Assembly (NCBI GenBank): GCA_016707705.1
Contig: JADJHD010000017.1
Location: forward strand, 62,001 to 126,000
Direction: 5' to 3'
Length of the DNA: 64,000 bases
DNA from: Bacteroidales bacterium
Lineage (GTDB): Bacteria > Bacteroidota > Bacteroidia > Bacteroidales > UBA4417
Part shown: one piece after another, positions 61,102-64,000 of the stretch
How positions within the stretch are numbered: the first letter of the stretch is position 1
Layout of the letters: every line of letters begins with the position of its first letter
Translations under genes and position numbers: made by a program
The notes under the pieces: generated by a model
The model's database searches: none
What the model was told of the DNA's origin: nothing
Seen by the model: only the letters and a program-made list of their open reading frames with translations

Positions 61102-63099
61102 ATGATCAAACATAAATTATACTCTTTACTGGTAGTTCTATTTACCCTTGTATCCTTCAATAGCCTGAAAGCCCAAAACACTGACCTTGCCAAGCCGGGG
61201 CCAAATGGGATCTATCTCTTCTTCGGAAAAGCAATTCCGTCAGGGAAAACTATCTCAGCCTATATCATTGAGAGGAAACAGGAAAATGAGGATTGGAAAA
61301 AGATAGCTGAAGTAAAGGCCCCAGTTTCATTTATCGAATTTCAAAACCGAATCAAGGAGGCTAAGGCATTGCTGCCAGCACAACCTTTGCCAGGTGAATC
61401 CCGTTTGAAACAAATATATGAGAAAGCTATTCTGACCGGATCTGTTGATTCACTCAAGGGGTGGGTACTCCAATACCCTCTCCGCCTTGCACTTGGATTG
61501 ATGTATCATGATGCTACAGCCAAAACGGGTAAAGGGTTTCAGTATCGAATCACCAATGTCAATGCCAATGGTGAACCTGGAACCGTAAGCACCTCTGGTA
61601 CTATTGATATGCCTTTTACAATCACCTTTGATGATATTCAATTGGCTGAGAGCTCCAAAACCGACTACGGTGTTATTATCAAATGGCGCTCAGCCGGCAA
61701 TAAACCCAGTCCATTATTCATGGTAATGAAGCTTGAAGGACAAATTGCAGTAAATGCCGAGGGCCGGGTAAGCCATTACTCAAGGAACGATACTACATAC
61801 TACACATTTCTGGATTCACTGAATGCCGGGCAACTCTCTCAGGATCTGAAGTACTTCCTCTCCCCTTATGATCTGCTTGGAAATTCAGGAAAATCGTCTC
61901 AGGTAGTGCAAATCGGACAGGATAACTTCAATAAGGCCTATTTCATGAAAACCCGGGCTACAGTAATTCCTGATGATTTTTTGGTAAGAATATCCTGGCA
62001 TTTCAGCGATCCCCTGACTGTGAAAAGTATGGATTTATATCGAAGCAATGAACTTGAAAAGGGATATGTCAGGATCGCTTCATTTACTAAGGAAGACACT
62101 GTTTATGTTGATGAAAGGGTTTTGCCTGCACGCAACTACTATTATTTCCTGCAAGCCAATTCAAGAAACGGCAACCGATACAAACAAAGTGAAAAGCTTA
62201 CAGCGGTGCTTGGACTGCCGGCTAAACCTCTTGCTCCAACTTTGTTATCAGCTCAGAAGGAAGCCGATGGCATTCATTTATCGATCGAAATTACTGACCC
62301 CAAAACAACTGGTATCAGGATTTTCAGGAAAACCGGAAGTGCCGGGGAATTAATTGCTGTATCTGAACTTCTCGAAAGGCCCCAAGGTTCAAACATGGTA
62401 TTTACGGATCCTCTGAATTTCTTGTCGATGGACGAGACCTATTCCTATGCCATTAGAGCTGAAAGTAAGTTCAGAATGATAAGCGATCTTTCCAATATAA
62501 TCACAGTGAAACCTCTTTCAGGAAACGGACCGCTACCTCCCGCCTTTTTGAAAGCGACTATCGAAGAATCAAAAGTGCAGTTATCCTGGGAAAACAGAAT
62601 TGCCTCAGATCCTGAAACCAGGGGATACCTTTTAACCCGTAAGGATGCAGCCTCAGAAAACTCCATCATTCTGGCAGGAGAAACGAGCGCTTATGTTCCA
62701 AATTACTTTACCGACAGCAGTCTTAAATTGGATAGGGTGTATACCTATTCAGTTCAATGCATGGATGCCGGAAATCATGCTGGTTCCGGAAAGGCGATTC
62801 TGGCTGTAACACTCCAGCCGGGAACTCCAATTACCCCTTCGGGACTTACGCTGAAAAATGAAATCAGGGGAGTCAAGCTTTCATGGGGAGCAGTAGTCTA
62901 TCCAGCAATGCAGTTATACAGGATTTATCGCTCTGCTGAAGGACAGAAGCCTTCGGTACTCATTACACTTCCGTCTTCAATTCAGGATTATGTTGATTCA
63001 ACTGCGGAAAAAGGGATCAGCTATCAGTATTTCATTACAAGCCTGAATGCTGAAGGGAAAGAAAGTGAAACATCCGGGACAGAATCTATTACACCTTAG
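61102..63099 (+). CDS. fibronectin type III repeat exported protein
   Basis: 665-aa exported protein: signal peptide 1-24 (LYSLLVVLFTLVSFNSLKAQ), then a ~180-residue N-terminal part and at least four fibronectin type III domains (about 280-375, 378-475, 478-570, 572-665). Typical FN3 features are VRISWHFSDP, MDLYRSNE, YYYFLQANSRNGN, VQLSWENRI, RVYTYSVQCMDAGNHAG, VKLSWGAVVYP and YQYFITSLNAEG. No T9SS C-terminal domain, LPXTG motif or enzymatic domain is seen, so it may be periplasmic or a secreted scaffold. The 292-bp upstream gap shows nothing certain. Confidence 0.8.
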   Translation: MIKHKLYSLLVVLFTLVSFNSLKAQNTDLAKPGPNGIYLFFGKAIPSGKTISAYIIERKQENEDWKKIAEVKAPVSFIEFQNRIKEAKALLPAQPLPGESRLKQIYEKAILTGSVDSLKGWVLQYPLRLALGLMYHDATAKTGKGFQYRITNVNANGEPGTVSTSGTIDMPFTITFDDIQLAESSKTDYGVIIKWRSAGNKPSPLFMVMKLEGQIAVNAEGRVSHYSRNDTTYYTFLDSLNAGQLSQDLKYFLSPYDLLGNSGKSSQVVQIGQDNFNKAYFMKTRATVIPDDFLVRISWHFSDPLTVKSMDLYRSNELEKGYVRIASFTKEDTVYVDERVLPARNYYYFLQANSRNGNRYKQSEKLTAVLGLPAKPLAPTLLSAQKEADGIHLSIEITDPKTTGIRIFRKTGSAGELIAVSELLERPQGSNMVFTDPLNFLSMDETYSYAIRAESKFRMISDLSNIITVKPLSGNGPLPPAFLKATIEESKVQLSWENRIASDPETRGYLLTRKDAASENSIILAGETSAYVPNYFTDSSLKLDRVYTYSVQCMDAGNHAGSGKAILAVTLQPGTPITPSGLTLKNEIRGVKLSWGAVVYPAMQLYRIYRSAEGQKPSVLITLPSSIQDYVDSTAEKGISYQYFITSLNAEGKESETSGTESITP

Positions 63100-63144
63100 T
63101 TTCACATTAAGTTTCGGATTGATATTTTCCCTGAATCTCACAAT

Positions 63145-63177
63145 AAAAAAATGCGCTGCAGTTTCCTGCCGCGCATT
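63145..63177 (-). terminator. intrinsic terminator of the small lipoprotein gene
   Basis: ATGCGC (63151-63156) pairs with GCGCAT (63171-63176), with an inner GCAG / CTGC pair. On the minus strand it runs into TTTTTT. It lies about 70 bp after the stop of the minus-strand lipoprotein gene. Confidence 0.75.
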
Positions 63178-63245
63178 GGTCGTATATGAGAGCCCGGTTT
63201 TAAAGCCGGTGGAGTATTAGTAGTGGGTTTTCAGTTGTGGATACG

Positions 63246-63695
63246 TTATTTCCCGAAACGCAGGGTTTCATTTGAAAGCACATTATCATCGCGAAGCCAG
63301 ATTTCGGTAGCTGTTACCTTTTCAGCCAGCCATTTCTTGCTTACCTTGTTCATAAGCTTATCACCGGCAACATCAATTGTGAATTTGTGGAATTTGTCAT
63401 CAGTAGAGGGATCATCGGAGCCTGTTTGACTGGCGAGTGACCATGTGCCGGTAAAGCTTGCTGTGGTGCTGTTGGCAACAATAGTACCGTCAGTGTTGAA
63501 GCTGAAGCTTAAGCCAGAGAAATCTGAGGTTTCGTCAACTCCGGAATCAAGATACTGGGTAACTTTCCAGTCACCGGTAGAAACCATATTGTTTTGAGTG
63601 GTAAGGTCAGTTGCCGGATCGGTGGTTTCGCTTTTTGAACACGATACTGCCAGAAGAACTAAAGTGAGAAGCGGAAGATAGATGAGCTTTTTCAT
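63246..63695 (-). CDS. small lipocalin-like lipoprotein, hypothetical
   Basis: 149-aa predicted lipoprotein: signal with lipobox LLAVSC (Cys at about residue 19), a short Ser/Thr/Asp linker, then a domain starting GDWKVTQYLDSGVDETSDFS with strands FSFNTDGTIVA, FTGTWSL and FHKFTIDVAG. This is reminiscent of the lipocalin-like lipoproteins common in Bacteroidetes. Function unknown. The frame is open 16 codons upstream (to 63743), but the ATG at 63695 directly precedes the signal peptide. A terminator follows. Beyond 63744 to the window end I see no gene. Confidence 0.7.
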   Translation of the reverse strand: MKKLIYLPLLTLVLLAVSCSKSETTDPATDLTTQNNMVSTGDWKVTQYLDSGVDETSDFSGLSFSFNTDGTIVANSTTASFTGTWSLASQTGSDDPSTDDKFHKFTIDVAGDKLMNKVSKKWLAEKVTATEIWLRDDNVLSNETLRFGK

Positions 63696-64000
63696 AGTGA
63701 TGAGGGTTTTTAGTTTGTTGTTTGAATAAGTTTGATGAAGCAAAGTAACAGCAGACTGATTTCCTGCCGAAACTTAGTTTTCCGAAATGGTAAGAATGAT
63801 GGATGAACAGGAATAAAACAGCCCTTTTCAGGAATTTCGAATAGAAATATTCTAAATAATTTAGCTAATAAAATATTTATCAGATACTTATAATACTATT
63901 CGGAGATAGACAATGATTTCCCGGGTACACTATAATGCATCTGCACCAGTCCACTGGGGTAAGATTTGCAGGAGATCAGATGCATGGTTTGCAGTACATT

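Overview
The window comes from a Bacteroidota (Bacteroidetes) chromosome, most likely an environmental member of the Bacteroidales or a relative. The evidence is type IX secretion (T9SS) genes (PorP/SprF and PorE-like), two giant PKD-repeat surface proteins ending in a T9SS type B sorting domain, TonB-dependent receptors with N-terminal carboxypeptidase-regulatory domains, promoter -7 boxes of the TAnnTTTG type, and a B12-dependent ribonucleotide reductase. No phage, insertion sequence, rRNA operon or CRISPR array was found.

Layout. 1-3.1 kb: two T9SS genes. 3.1-7.2 kb: an MBL-fold hydrolase and a large outer-membrane fusion (pseudo-peptidase, TolB-like propeller, Omp85-like barrel). 7.2-25.9 kb: ordinary housekeeping and stress genes on both strands (TauE half-transporter, class II RNR, radical SAM protein, polyprenyl synthase, MORN-repeat protein, CAP protein, UbiX, arginine deiminase, QueG, RuvB, two universal stress proteins, SPOR protein, class II aldolase). 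Repeat-rich non-coding gaps lie between them. 26.2-26.6 kb: tRNA-Arg(CCG), preceded by two exact 132-bp tandem units that each hold a broken 5' part of the same tRNA interrupted by palindromes. 27.0-30.2 kb: a large TonB-dependent receptor, then five 51-bp tandem repeats.

30.8-55.5 kb: two tandem giant paralogous genes, A (30840-42001) and B (42183-55486). Both have a signal segment, an N-terminal domain, about 87-aa PKD-like repeats (10 in A, 19 in B), about 21 PKD domains and a gliding-motility/T9SS type B C-terminal domain. Their last 5.2 kb is almost identical. A carries many single-base indels and reads as a frameshifted gene; B has one frameshift. They are plausible cargo for the secretion machinery whose parts lie at the start of the window.

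55.5-60.0 kb: a tight, translationally coupled four-gene operon (a TiaS-like GIDDTD-motif protein, a membrane protein, a lipoprotein and a TonB-dependent receptor) that looks like an uncharacterised uptake system. 60.2-63.7 kb: a YceI protein, a fibronectin type III protein and a small lipoprotein. The strongest candidates for new biology are the tRNA-Arg tandem units, the higher-order repeat structure and sequence exchange in the giant gene pair, and the four-gene operon.
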